From NCBI GenBank assembly GCA_009777165.1, contig WRML01000057.1, positions 1-9,541 of the forward strand: DNA of 9,541 bases, written 5' to 3'. The position numbers and the translations under genes were made by a program. Below the pieces are notes generated by a model. The model was not told the origin of the DNA, made no database searches, and saw nothing but the letters and a program-made list of their open reading frames with translations. The stretch comes from Kiritimatiellota bacterium. GTDB taxonomy: Bacteria > Verrucomicrobiota > Kiritimatiellia > RFP12 > UBA1067. Of the stretch, positions 1-5,625 are shown piece by piece; positions within the stretch are counted from its first letter, which is position 1, and each line of letters opens with the position of its first letter.

Positions 1-638
1 TTGTACTTACCGCTCGCGTTATACTGGCCACTGGTGAAGCTGGCGGCCTCGCAGAAGCTCAGCAGGAACGCCAAATCGTCTCCCGTGGTCGCACCCGTCT
101 CCGTCGGCGTGCTCAGGCCCGCGGACGGCGAGGGGTAGGACCCCAGCGACGAAAGTGCATCGTGCTTCACCGTGAAGTTGCGGACCGGCGCATTCTGGGG
201 CAAGGTGTTCTTGAACCAGTTGTTGACCTTGTTACGCGCGGCCGAGCTCCCGTACATGGAGGAGTTCCCGAACTCCCCGTTGGAGGAGGGGAGCGCGGCC
301 TGGCGCACGATCAGCGAATAGCCGTTATTGTGCGCGACCTCGATCCAGTCCGACGAGTCGCCGATGTCCGCGGCGGAGATGATCCTTCCGTCAACCGCAT
401 GCGAGACGGTGGTCCACGGGACCGCATGGGCGGCGTCCGCCGCAAACAGGCTTGCCGCCGCGAGGCTTGCCGCGATTGTTTTCAGGCTGGAGCCGCTGAC
501 TCCGGCCGCACGACGGTGGGCCTTGCCCCCGTCTTTCCGATTCCCCGCCGAAACGGCTGCCGCAAACAAGGTTGCGCCCGTAACTACTATCCCGCGCAAC
601 CCTGCGCTGATCAGACTGTTCTTAACGTTCGTGTTCAT
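1..638 (-). CDS. Secreted/surface protein with DUF6273-like domain, 5' part (runs off left edge)
   Basis: An open frame of 212 codons reads leftward from ATG at 638 and leaves the window with no stop. A purine-rich ribosome site (AGGAAAGGAAA) sits just upstream of the ATG. There are two hydrophobic stretches, residues 13-31 and 52-73. The second ends in AHA-V, like a signal-peptidase I site, so the protein is probably exported. From residue 75 on, the pattern (WTTVS, DWIEVAHNNGYSLIVRQ, a VNNWF segment, then DDLAFLLSFCEAASF) resembles the DUF6273 type, where a short W/L core precedes a 'D.FLLS..E' motif; this assignment is tentative. An in-frame upstream ATG at 725 with AAGGA before it would add 29 charged residues, but I prefer 638. 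It is transcribed divergently from the regulator at 1071. Its function is unknown. Confidence 0.75.
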   Translation of the reverse strand, partial: MNTNVKNSLISAGLRGIVVTGATLFAAAVSAGNRKDGGKAHRRAAGVSGSSLKTIAASLAAASLFAADAAHAVPWTTVSHAVDGRIISAADIGDSSDWIEVAHNNGYSLIVRQAALPSSNGEFGNSSMYGSSAARNKVNNWFKNTLPQNAPVRNFTVKHDALSSLGSYPSPSAGLSTPTETGATTGDDLAFLLSFCEAASFTSGQYNASGKY

Positions 639-932
639 TTTCAGTTTCCTTTCCTGATTCCGGTTGTCACTCGTTTCATTGTCCAAGGAGCATACCCTGC
701 TCTCCATCGTTCTGTCCTTCTTCATCTGTGATTTTCCTTCTGTTCTGACTCATGCCGTCCGTTCTTTCGTTGCTTCGTTTCGCGTTGTCCGTTATTGAAC
801 CGCGCCGTGCGGCTCTTCCTGCTCTGTTTTTCCTGTCAGTTCATCTGCCGTCTCCTTTCTGTTTTCTCGTGCACGCATTCATTCGTCTCCTTCTCTGGGA
901 AATCACCTGACATCCCTCAAGTTGTTTACAAT

Positions 933-959
933 ATTATAATAATTATATTTCAGTATCAA
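933..959 (-). promoter_or_regulatory. Possible promoter for the leftward secreted-protein gene
   Basis: On the minus strand TTGATA (959-954) is followed after 15 bases by TATAAT (938-933); a 17-base spacing to TAATAT is also possible. The block is very AT-rich in otherwise GC-rich DNA. A transcript from here would have a leader of nearly 300 bases. This is a consensus match only. Confidence 0.3.
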
Positions 960-1007
960 GTACAAAATTAGAAAAACTAATCTTTTTTTTTATGATTCCC
1001 TCGGGGC

Positions 1008-1036
1008 TTGCTTTTTAGGGTAGTTTATACCATAAT
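1008..1036 (+). promoter_or_regulatory. Possible sigma-70 promoter for the XRE/cupin regulator
   Basis: TTGCTT (1008-1013) and CATAAT (1031-1036) are separated by exactly 17 bases. Transcription would start about 30 bases before the ATG at 1071, and a GGTAAAGGGG ribosome site lies at 1054-1063. The -35 box is weak and the -10 box is good. Confidence 0.4.
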
Positions 1037-1070
1037 ATTGCTTTTTACAAACAGGTAAAGGGGTTTCATC

Positions 1071-1637
1071 ATGGCGGAACTGGAGATGAAGGTGGGGGAG
1101 AGGATCAGGACGTACCGGGGGCGGCTGGACATGAGCGTGGAGGCGTTGGCGGAGGCGTCGGGCATCGGCGCGAAGGTCATCGAGGCGATCGAGGGGGGGG
1201 AGGCGTACCCCGCGCTCGGTGTGCTGGTGCGTCTCTCGCGTGCGCTGGGCCAGCGTCTCGGGACGTTCATGGATGACCAGCAGGCGGCGGACCCCGTGGT
1301 CGTCCGCGCGGAGGACCGCACCGCCCGGGCCGCCCCCCACAAGGGCGCAAGCACCGAGGGCCTGCGCTACTCCCCCCTCGGGCGCGGGAAGTCGGACCGC
1401 CACATGGAGCCGTTCTTCATCAACGTGGACCCGGGGTGCGGGGCCCCCCTCTCGTCGCACGAGGGGGAGGAGTTCCTGTTCGTGCTGTCGGGGGAGGCCC
1501 TGCTCGTCTACGGCAACGAGGAGCACGCGCTCCGCGCCGGGGACTCGGTCTACTACAACTCGCTGGTCCCCCACGCCGTGCGCTCGCACGACGGCCAGCC
1601 CGCCACGCTCGTCGCCTCCGTGTTCATGCCACTTTAG
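1071..1637 (+). CDS. XRE-family transcriptional regulator with C-terminal cupin domain
   Basis: This 188-residue protein has an N-terminal helix-turn-helix of the XRE/HTH_3 type (about residues 8-66, with 'MSVEALAEASGIGAKVIEAIE' as turn and recognition helix region). A cupin_2 barrel follows (about 110-185), containing SSHEGEEFLFVLSGEALLVY and the 'LRAGDSVYYNSLVPHAV' strand pair. Candidate metal/ligand residues are His130, Glu134 and His168. The length and architecture match the common HTH-cupin regulators. A GGTAAAGGGG ribosome site precedes the ATG. The neighbouring acyl-CoA ligase on the same strand, 147 bases downstream, is the likely target or partner. The cupin probably senses a small carboxylate or amine, but the ligand cannot be read from sequence. 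The gene is very GC-rich, with an eight-G run near 1191. Confidence 0.9.
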   Translation: MAELEMKVGERIRTYRGRLDMSVEALAEASGIGAKVIEAIEGGEAYPALGVLVRLSRALGQRLGTFMDDQQAADPVVVRAEDRTARAAPHKGASTEGLRYSPLGRGKSDRHMEPFFINVDPGCGAPLSSHEGEEFLFVLSGEALLVYGNEEHALRAGDSVYYNSLVPHAVRSHDGQPATLVASVFMPL

Positions 1638-1640
1638 AGA

Positions 1641-1740
1641 ATGAGGAATGAAGAAGTTGAGAAGTTTAAAAGTTGAGGAGTTGAGAAGTTTTAACTTTTT
1701 AACTTTTAGACTTTTTAACTTTTTAACTCTCATTCCTAAT
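1641..1740 (+). repeat. Imperfect inverted repeat between regulator and ligase
   Basis: The left arm (1641-1692) repeats AAGTTGAGAAGTT-like units. The right arm (1693-1740) repeats AACTTTTTAAC units, and the two are roughly complementary with almost no loop. The outer ends pair through AGGAATGA/TCATTCCT. It is followed by direct ATTCCTA repeats (about 1732-1762) and an A-run. In RNA it could form a long hairpin that dampens read-through or protects the upstream message. The same word style (aaaaactaaaaactgg) recurs at 4750 and 9428, so it may simply be a copy of a dispersed repeat. Confidence 0.6.
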
Positions 1741-1784
1741 TCCTAATTTCTAATTCCTAATTAAAAAAAAACGGGTTATTAACT

Positions 1785-3524
1785 ATGAAAACTTCTTTTA
1801 GACTCACCGACCCTTTCAACACGGCGCCGTGCAAGCCGCCCTACACGCAGGCGGTCTCGCGGGGGGAGCCGTGGTTCAATATGCCCGTCACGCGGGATTA
1901 CACGCTGGGGGAGCTGCTGGACCAGAGCATCGCGCGGTGCGGGGTGCAGGACGCGATTGTCTATGCGGACCGCGATTTCCGCCTGACGTGGTATGAGTTC
2001 GGCAAGCTGGTGGACGACCTGGGGCGCGGATTGATGGCCATGGGCGTCCAGCGCAATGAGAAGATCGCGCTGTGGGCATCCAACGTGCCGCTGTGGATTC
2101 CGCTGATGTTCGCGGCCGCGAAGATCGGCGCAATCTTCCTGCCGCTGAACACGAGCTACAAGAGCTCGGAGATCGAGTTCGCGCTGAAGCAGTCGGACAC
2201 GGAGAACCTCATCCTCATCAACGGCTTCCGCGACACGGATTACGTCCAGACGATTTATGATCTGATCCCGGAGCTGCGCGAACAGCCGCGCGGGAGGCTC
2301 GCGTCCGCGACGTTCCCACTGCTGAAGCGCGTGATTTTCCTGGGGCCGGAGAAGCACCGGGGGATGTACTCGGTCAACGAGGTGCAGGCCCTCGCGGGGC
2401 AGACGTCGATGGAGGATTACGTGGCGCGCCAGCGCGAGATCGGCTGCCACGACGTGGTCAACATGCAGTACACCTCCGGCACGACGGGCTTCCCCAAGGG
2501 CGTTCAGTTGACGCACTCGAACATCGCGAACGACGGCTTCTGGATCGGCGCGTGCCAGAACCTCTCGGCGCGCGACCGCGTGTGCATCCCCGTCCCGCTA
2601 TTCCACTGCTTCGGCTGCGTGCTGGGGGTGATGGCGTGCGTCAACCACGGCAGCACGATGGTGATGGTGGAGAAGTACGACCCCGTCCACGTGATGATGT
2701 CCATCGAGAAGGAGAAGTGCACCGCGACCTACGGCGTGCCGACGATGTACATCGCGATCATGGACCACCCGCTGTTCCCGAAGTTCGACTTCTCGTCCCT
2801 GCGCACGGGCCTGATGTCCGGCACGACGTGCCCCATCAAGCGGATGCAACAGTGCATCGACGAGATGAACATGACCGAGGTCTCCATCCCCTACGGGCTC
2901 ACCGAGGCCGCGCCCGTGATGACGCAGACGCGCTTCTTCGAGACGAGCATCGAGCGCAAGAGCTCCTCCATCGGGCAGGCCCTGCCGGGCGTGGAGGTCG
3001 CCATCATCAACCCCGACACGGGCGAGATCTGCGAGATTGACGAGCCCGGCGAGATCTGCTGCCGGGGCTACGGCAACATGGTCGGCTACTACAAGATGCC
3101 CGAGCAGACCGCTGCCTGCATCGACAAGGACGGCTGGCTCCACTCCGGCGACATCGGCCGCATGGACGAGCAGGGCTACTACTACATCACCGGGCGCCTG
3201 AAGGACCTCATCATCCGCGGCGGCGAGAACATCTCCCCCAAGGAGGTCGAGGACTTCATCTGCCACATGCCCGGCGTGAAGGACGTGCAGGTCGTGGGCG
3301 TCCCGAGCAAGAAATACGGCGAGCAGCCCGCCGCGTACATCATCTGCGCCGACGGCACGGAGATCACCGAGACCGACGTCGCCGACTTCTGCCGCAACCG
3401 CATCGCATGGTTCAAGATACCCAAGTACATCGCGTTCGTGGACACCTACCCCCTGACCGCCAGCGGCAAGATCCAGAAGTACAAGCTCCGCGACGACGCC
3501 ACCAAACGCTGGCCGGACGCATAG
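1785..3524 (+). CDS. AMP-forming acyl-CoA ligase (FadD-like, class I adenylate-forming)
   Basis: This complete 579-residue enzyme should activate a carboxylic acid through an acyl-adenylate to its CoA thioester in the cytoplasm. All core motifs are present: the P-loop YTSGTTGFPKG (229-239), the YGLTE motif (370-374), the ribose-binding Asp456 in GWLHSGD, the hinge region GRLKDLIIRGGENISP (470-485), and the catalytic Lys562 in SGKIQKYKLR. The length and N-terminus are normal for FadD-type ligases. The substrate (fatty, aryl or branched acid) cannot be fixed from these motifs. The ATG at 1785 has only a weak upstream GGG, so translation may be modest. It probably belongs with the upstream cupin regulator, and the converging Liv transporter is a plausible source of substrate. 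No frameshift was seen. Confidence 0.93.
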   Translation: MKTSFRLTDPFNTAPCKPPYTQAVSRGEPWFNMPVTRDYTLGELLDQSIARCGVQDAIVYADRDFRLTWYEFGKLVDDLGRGLMAMGVQRNEKIALWASNVPLWIPLMFAAAKIGAIFLPLNTSYKSSEIEFALKQSDTENLILINGFRDTDYVQTIYDLIPELREQPRGRLASATFPLLKRVIFLGPEKHRGMYSVNEVQALAGQTSMEDYVARQREIGCHDVVNMQYTSGTTGFPKGVQLTHSNIANDGFWIGACQNLSARDRVCIPVPLFHCFGCVLGVMACVNHGSTMVMVEKYDPVHVMMSIEKEKCTATYGVPTMYIAIMDHPLFPKFDFSSLRTGLMSGTTCPIKRMQQCIDEMNMTEVSIPYGLTEAAPVMTQTRFFETSIERKSSSIGQALPGVEVAIINPDTGEICEIDEPGEICCRGYGNMVGYYKMPEQTAACIDKDGWLHSGDIGRMDEQGYYYITGRLKDLIIRGGENISPKEVEDFICHMPGVKDVQVVGVPSKKYGEQPAAYIICADGTEITETDVADFCRNRIAWFKIPKYIAFVDTYPLTASGKIQKYKLRDDATKRWPDA

Positions 3525-3551
3525 GAGAGTGGGGAGTAAGGAGTTACTAAG

Positions 3552-3709
3552 CGTCTCATAATTATTTGGACAAGGCAGATATGCAATTCAAGCTACACCG
3601 GGTTACACGGCGAACCACCGAGCTGCACAGAGAATGAAAAATAGACTCTGTGTCCCTCGGTGTCTTCTCTGTGCAACTCTGTGTAATGTGCCAGAATTAT
3701 TTCGAGACG
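3552..3709. repeat. Hairpin element A (about 158 bp imperfect inverted repeat)
   Basis: The ends pair through CGTCTC (3552-3557) and GAGACG (3704-3709), flanked inward by AT-rich partners. Inside, CCACCGAGCTGCACAGAG (3616-3632 region) faces CTCTGTGTCCCTCGGTG and CTCTGTGCAACTCTGTG. It starts about 27 bases after the ligase stop and may double as its transcript end. It is MITE-like in form, but no target duplication is clear. Confidence 0.6.
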
Positions 3710-3910
3710 ATTCATCATTCTGAATTGGGGTGGCGCCAAGGACGAGACGTTTGGTGATGATAGCGCCTGGTACTGCTAATCGCGAGGGCGTTTTATGCGG
3801 TTCTGTCTCATGGACAAGATGAACAGAAGGAGATTACGGACATGAGCGATACAAGCGGTGCTGCGCGGCAATTGCGGTGCTGAAGCCGTTTTTCACGCGC
3901 TGATTATGTG

Positions 3911-3976
3911 GTCATCGAATGACGCGAATTAAACGAATCTGAAAAACATTCGCGGACATTCGTGTCATTCGATGAC
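3911..3976. repeat. Hairpin element B (66 bp, perfect 13-bp end stems)
   Basis: The sequence starts with GTCATCGAATGAC (3911-3923) and ends with its exact reverse complement (3964-3976). The interior pairs imperfectly through CGAAT/ATTCG words spaced about 10-11 bases apart. It is a compact foldback that could be a small mobile repeat or a transcript terminator, though it has no T-run. Confidence 0.75.
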
Positions 3977-4024
3977 AAAAATCTTTGTAACCTGTGTGTG
4001 AGGAAAAACGAAAGGTTATATTTT

Positions 4025-4109
4025 ACACAGAGTTACACAGAAAAGCCACAGAGTTACACAGAGATGACGATTGGGCTTGTCTTTGTGGTGCTCTGTGCAA
4101 CTCGGTGTA
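4025..4109. repeat. Hairpin element C (cacagagtt words)
   Basis: TACACAGAGTTACACAGA (4025-4042) pairs with TCTGTGCAACTCGGTGTA (4092-4109) with three G/A-type mismatches, and the inner flanks (ccaca/tgtgg) extend the stem. A second direct copy, CACAGAGTTACACAGAG (4047-4063), lies in the loop. Its right end touches the IS630 transposase fragment. Confidence 0.65.
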
Positions 4110-4110
4110 T

Positions 4111-4251
4111 GGTTTCGCGGAAGGCTTCCCGCAGCCCCTCGTCCCGCTCCTTGTAGCCCGCCGTTTTTTTTTTCAGCGTGAGCCCGAGCCTTCCCAGCGC
4201 ATACCACACGGCCGAATACGAACAGGCGAATTGAGCCGCTATTTCGCCGCA
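4111..4251 (-). pseudogene. IS630-family transposase fragment (HTH_Tnp_IS630 end)
   Basis: A 47-codon frame on the minus strand reads CGEIAAQFACSYSAVWYALG followed by RLGLTLKKKTAGYKERDEGL and REAFRET. This matches the pattern of the second helix-turn-helix and linker of IS630/Tc1-type transposases ('EiAseFgcs.stv.yALk.lG.t.KKKt..YkErDe..r..F'). The DDE catalytic domain and the true N-terminus are absent, so it is dead. One side is cut by hairpin element C at 4109-4110 and the other by the TATAG-ended hairpin element at 4253. This implies successive nested insertions or deletions. An A8-10 tract encodes the KKK. Confidence 0.8.
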
Positions 4252-4252
4252 G

Positions 4253-4472
4253 TATAGTGAATTAACTTTAAAAGTGTTCCATTCTTACATCCCGTTAGGG
4301 ATGTGTCTCTCGGTAGAAAAACATCCTTCCCCCCATGTCCGCATCCCATCGGGATGCGCCTAAAAGAGGCATCCCGAGGGGATGCCATGATTTTTTTTGC
4401 GTTCTCTTCTACCGAAAGAAACATCCCTAACGGGATGTTGTCGCGGTACACTTTTAAAGTGATTTCGCTATA
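4253..4472. mobile_element. Hairpin element D: MITE-like, TATAG ends, array of CATCCC palindromes
   Basis: The ends read TATAGTGAATTAAC (from 4253) and, on the other strand, TATAGCGAAATCAC (from 4472). Inside them, gapless 54-base arms (4265-4318 and 4407-4460) match as inverted repeats at 45 of 54 positions. Four small palindromes sharing CATCCC-loop-GGGATG are spaced across it: 4287-4304, 4341-4357, 4368-4386 and 4421-4438. It carries no gene. TA at both borders fits the TA target of IS630/Tc1 elements, and an IS630 remnant abuts it. I infer a non-autonomous element moved by such a transposase. Confidence 0.7.
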
Positions 4473-4673
4473 AATATATAGCCTAAATAGGGCGAAACCC
4501 TGTCGCATATTATAGCATTATGGCTCCGGAGGTGCCTAACGCGAGTAACCGTCGGTGAAGAGAGCGTAGCGAACGGAACCGGCGGAGGGCGGCAACCTTT
4601 CATCAGCCCCTGTAGGGGCTGAACAGTACCACATTCAACCCTTGCAGGGCTGGAGACGACAGTGTTTCACCGC
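4473..4673. other. Gene-free spacer with small palindromes
   Basis: No coding region is seen. The stretch 4477-4516 (tatagcctaaatagggcgaa... and on to ttatagc) resembles the left end of the hairpin element at 9030 and may be a decayed copy. An imperfect hairpin lies at 4548-4587 (ccgtcggt/accggcgg). A perfect 8-bp stem TCAGCCCC-TGTA-GGGGCTGA lies at 4603-4622, and a 7-bp near-stem (CAACCCT/AGGGCTG) at about 4637-4652. Confidence 0.5.
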
Positions 4674-4846
4674 CCCCTCCGCGCCTCCGCGTGAAATAAA
4701 ACCTGAATCCGCGAAAAACCAAATAATCCGCGTCATCCGCGTGCCAATCTAAAAACTAAAAACTGGAAACTAAAAACTTCTCTCTCTCTCCCCCCGCCCC
4801 CCTCACACCTCCACCTTCTTCATCCGCCTCCCGCTGAAACCCGGCG
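4674..4846. repeat. Direct repeat, copy 1 (spacer plus livH tail)
   Basis: This block matches 9353-9541 in the same orientation. Both have 'cccctccgcgcctccgcgtgaaa', an 'atccgcgtcatccgcgtgcc' segment, the 'ctaaaaactaaaaactgg' run, a C/T-rich stretch, and then the livH C-terminal codons (41 of 44 bases identical in the coding part). Copy 2 is about 16 bases longer through extra 'ctggaaa' and C-rich units. The copies lie about 4.7 kb apart and bracket livG, livM, the Fic and ATPase genes. Confidence 0.8.
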
Positions 4847-4976
4847 GACGCGCGATCCGAAACAGGGTGAGGATCACATACGCCGCCGCGTCCATCCACG
4901 GGCTCCCGATGTTTGCCACACCGCCAGATGCTGGGTCACGCCCACCAACGCCTCCCCCAACCCCCTCAGCGCGTCC
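4803..4976 (-). pseudogene. livH: livH 3'-end fragment, frameshifted (branched-chain amino acid ABC permease remnant)
   Basis: Just past the livG end, one minus-strand frame reads DALRGLGEALVGVTQHL. A second, offset by one base, reads GGVANIGSPWMDAAAYVILT then LFRIARPPGFSGRRMKKVEV and stops at 4805-4803. Together they match the last transmembrane helix and tail of LivH-type permeases ('lGl.EAl.......dav.f.iLi..ll.rP.G..g'). The switch lies near 4921-4924 and fits loss of one G in a G run. The 13-residue end matches the gene entering at 9541 except at two positions. Only about 55 codons remain and no start is present. It overlaps the livG stop by about 10 bases. Confidence 0.8.
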
Positions 4977-5625
4977 CTTCCCTCAGGCGTCCGCCTTCCA
5001 TCCACAGCACACGGTCGCTGGTCTCTTCGATGTAGCTGGGGTGGTGTTCGATCTGGAGGATGGTCTTGCCGCCGTTGCGAAGCTCGCGCACCAATGTCGT
5101 GACTTTCCTGAAATTGTCCTTGTCTATCCCCGCCACGGGTTCGTCAATCAACAGCAGTTCGGCGTCGTTGGCGATGCAACACCCGAGAGTCAGCAGTTTC
5201 TGCTGGCCGTAGGAGAGCTCCCCCGCCGGGGTGTCCCTCTGATGGCTCAGCGCGACGCGCTCCAGCGTCGCCTCCGCCCGACGGACATCCGCCGCCGCCG
5301 TGAGGGCAAACATCCTCCGCTCCTGCGCCAGCAGGATGTTCTCCAGCGCCGACATCTGGAGCGCCAGCCGCAAGTCCTGAAACGTGCGCCCAATGCCCAG
5401 CCGGTTGATGCGGTGGGGGGACTGTCCGCCGATGTCCCTGCCCTTGAACCGCACCTCGCCCGAAGATGGTCTCAAAAAACCAGTGACGATGTTGAACAGC
5501 GTCGTCTTGCCCGACCCGTTCCCACCCCTGAGCGTGTGGACGCGCCCCGCCTCCAGACGCAAGTCCAGCCCGTCGAGGACGCGGACGTCGCCGAATGACT
5601 TATGGATGTGGCAAAGGTCTAGCAT
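4966..5625 (-). CDS. livG: Branched-chain amino acid-type ABC transporter ATP-binding protein, C-terminally shortened
   Basis: This 219-residue cytoplasmic ATPase should power the LivH/LivM permease pair. The Walker A is GGNGSGKTT (34-42, in place of the usual GPNGAGKTT). The Q-loop is Gln83 in GRTFQDLRL, the signature is LSYGQQ (137-142), Walker B is LLLIDEP (157-163), and the switch His is in IEHH (194-195). I start it at ATG 5625: AGGAGG (5631-5636) lies 5 bases upstream, and the residue pattern MLDLCHIHKSFG is the normal LivG start. A longer reading frame upstream is a shadow of livM. It overlaps the livM stop by 7 bases, so the two are translationally coupled. LivG proteins usually run about 250 residues and end after 'EGT.eev......ayLg'. 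This one stops at REGTR, exactly where the livH scrap begins. Confidence 0.88.
   Translation of the reverse strand: MLDLCHIHKSFGDVRVLDGLDLRLEAGRVHTLRGGNGSGKTTLFNIVTGFLRPSSGEVRFKGRDIGGQSPHRINRLGIGRTFQDLRLALQMSALENILLAQERRMFALTAAADVRRAEATLERVALSHQRDTPAGELSYGQQKLLTLGCCIANDAELLLIDEPVAGIDKDNFRKVTTLVRELRNGGKTILQIEHHPSYIEETSDRVLWMEGGRLREGTR

Larger units (their letters stand above)
639..1070. other. Divergent intergenic region between secreted-protein gene and regulator
   Basis: This 432-base gap holds no convincing long gene. Bases 640-900 are strongly pyrimidine-rich on the plus strand, hence purine-rich in the transcript of the leftward gene, with several AAGGAG-like sites. On the minus strand, an AAGGAG site at 888-893 is followed by ATG at 883 and a 13-codon frame (stop at 842-844). 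That could be a leader peptide but could be chance. Bases 920-1000 are AT-rich and probably carry promoters in both directions. Confidence 0.6.
3525..4110. other. Gene-free spacer made of hairpin repeats
   Basis: This stretch holds three separate hairpin-forming repeats (listed individually) with short unmatched DNA between them. No frame here looks like a real gene. Short frames arise because the 'cacagagttacacagag' words translate to TELHR-type peptides in one direction. The piece 3720-3900 shows no recognised feature; one frame there (from 3722) is open for about 18 codons and then stops. Confidence 0.6.

Noticed and set aside
162..731. Long plus-strand open frame of 189 codons
   Set aside because: It lies opposite the minus-strand secreted-protein gene and has a low-complexity arginine/valine/glycine composition. 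The minus-strand frame has a signal-like segment and a domain pattern.
990..1733. Minus-strand frame of 247 codons opposite the regulator
   Set aside because: Its N-terminus translates the AAGTT/AACTT repeat (KKLKSLKVKKLK) and the rest mirrors the XRE/cupin gene. It is a shadow of high-GC coding DNA.
1779..3266. Two long minus-strand frames (245 and 222 codons) across the ligase
   Set aside because: Composition is histidine/arginine/aspartate-rich with no domain, while the plus strand carries all adenylate-forming motifs in one intact frame.
3722..3780. Possible remnant of a formylglycine-generating/sulfatase-modifying domain (NWGGAKDETFGDDSAWYC)
   Set aside because: Only about 18 codons before a stop, and the resemblance is weak; it could be chance.
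4287..4438. CRISPR array
   Set aside because: The repeated units are palindromes with alternating short loops and unequal spacing inside an inverted repeat. There are no regular 25-40-base spacers and no cas genes.
4239..4508. Minus-strand 89-codon frame through hairpin element D
   Set aside because: Its codons run through the palindromes of the element and end in the transposase scrap. No protein-like pattern is present.
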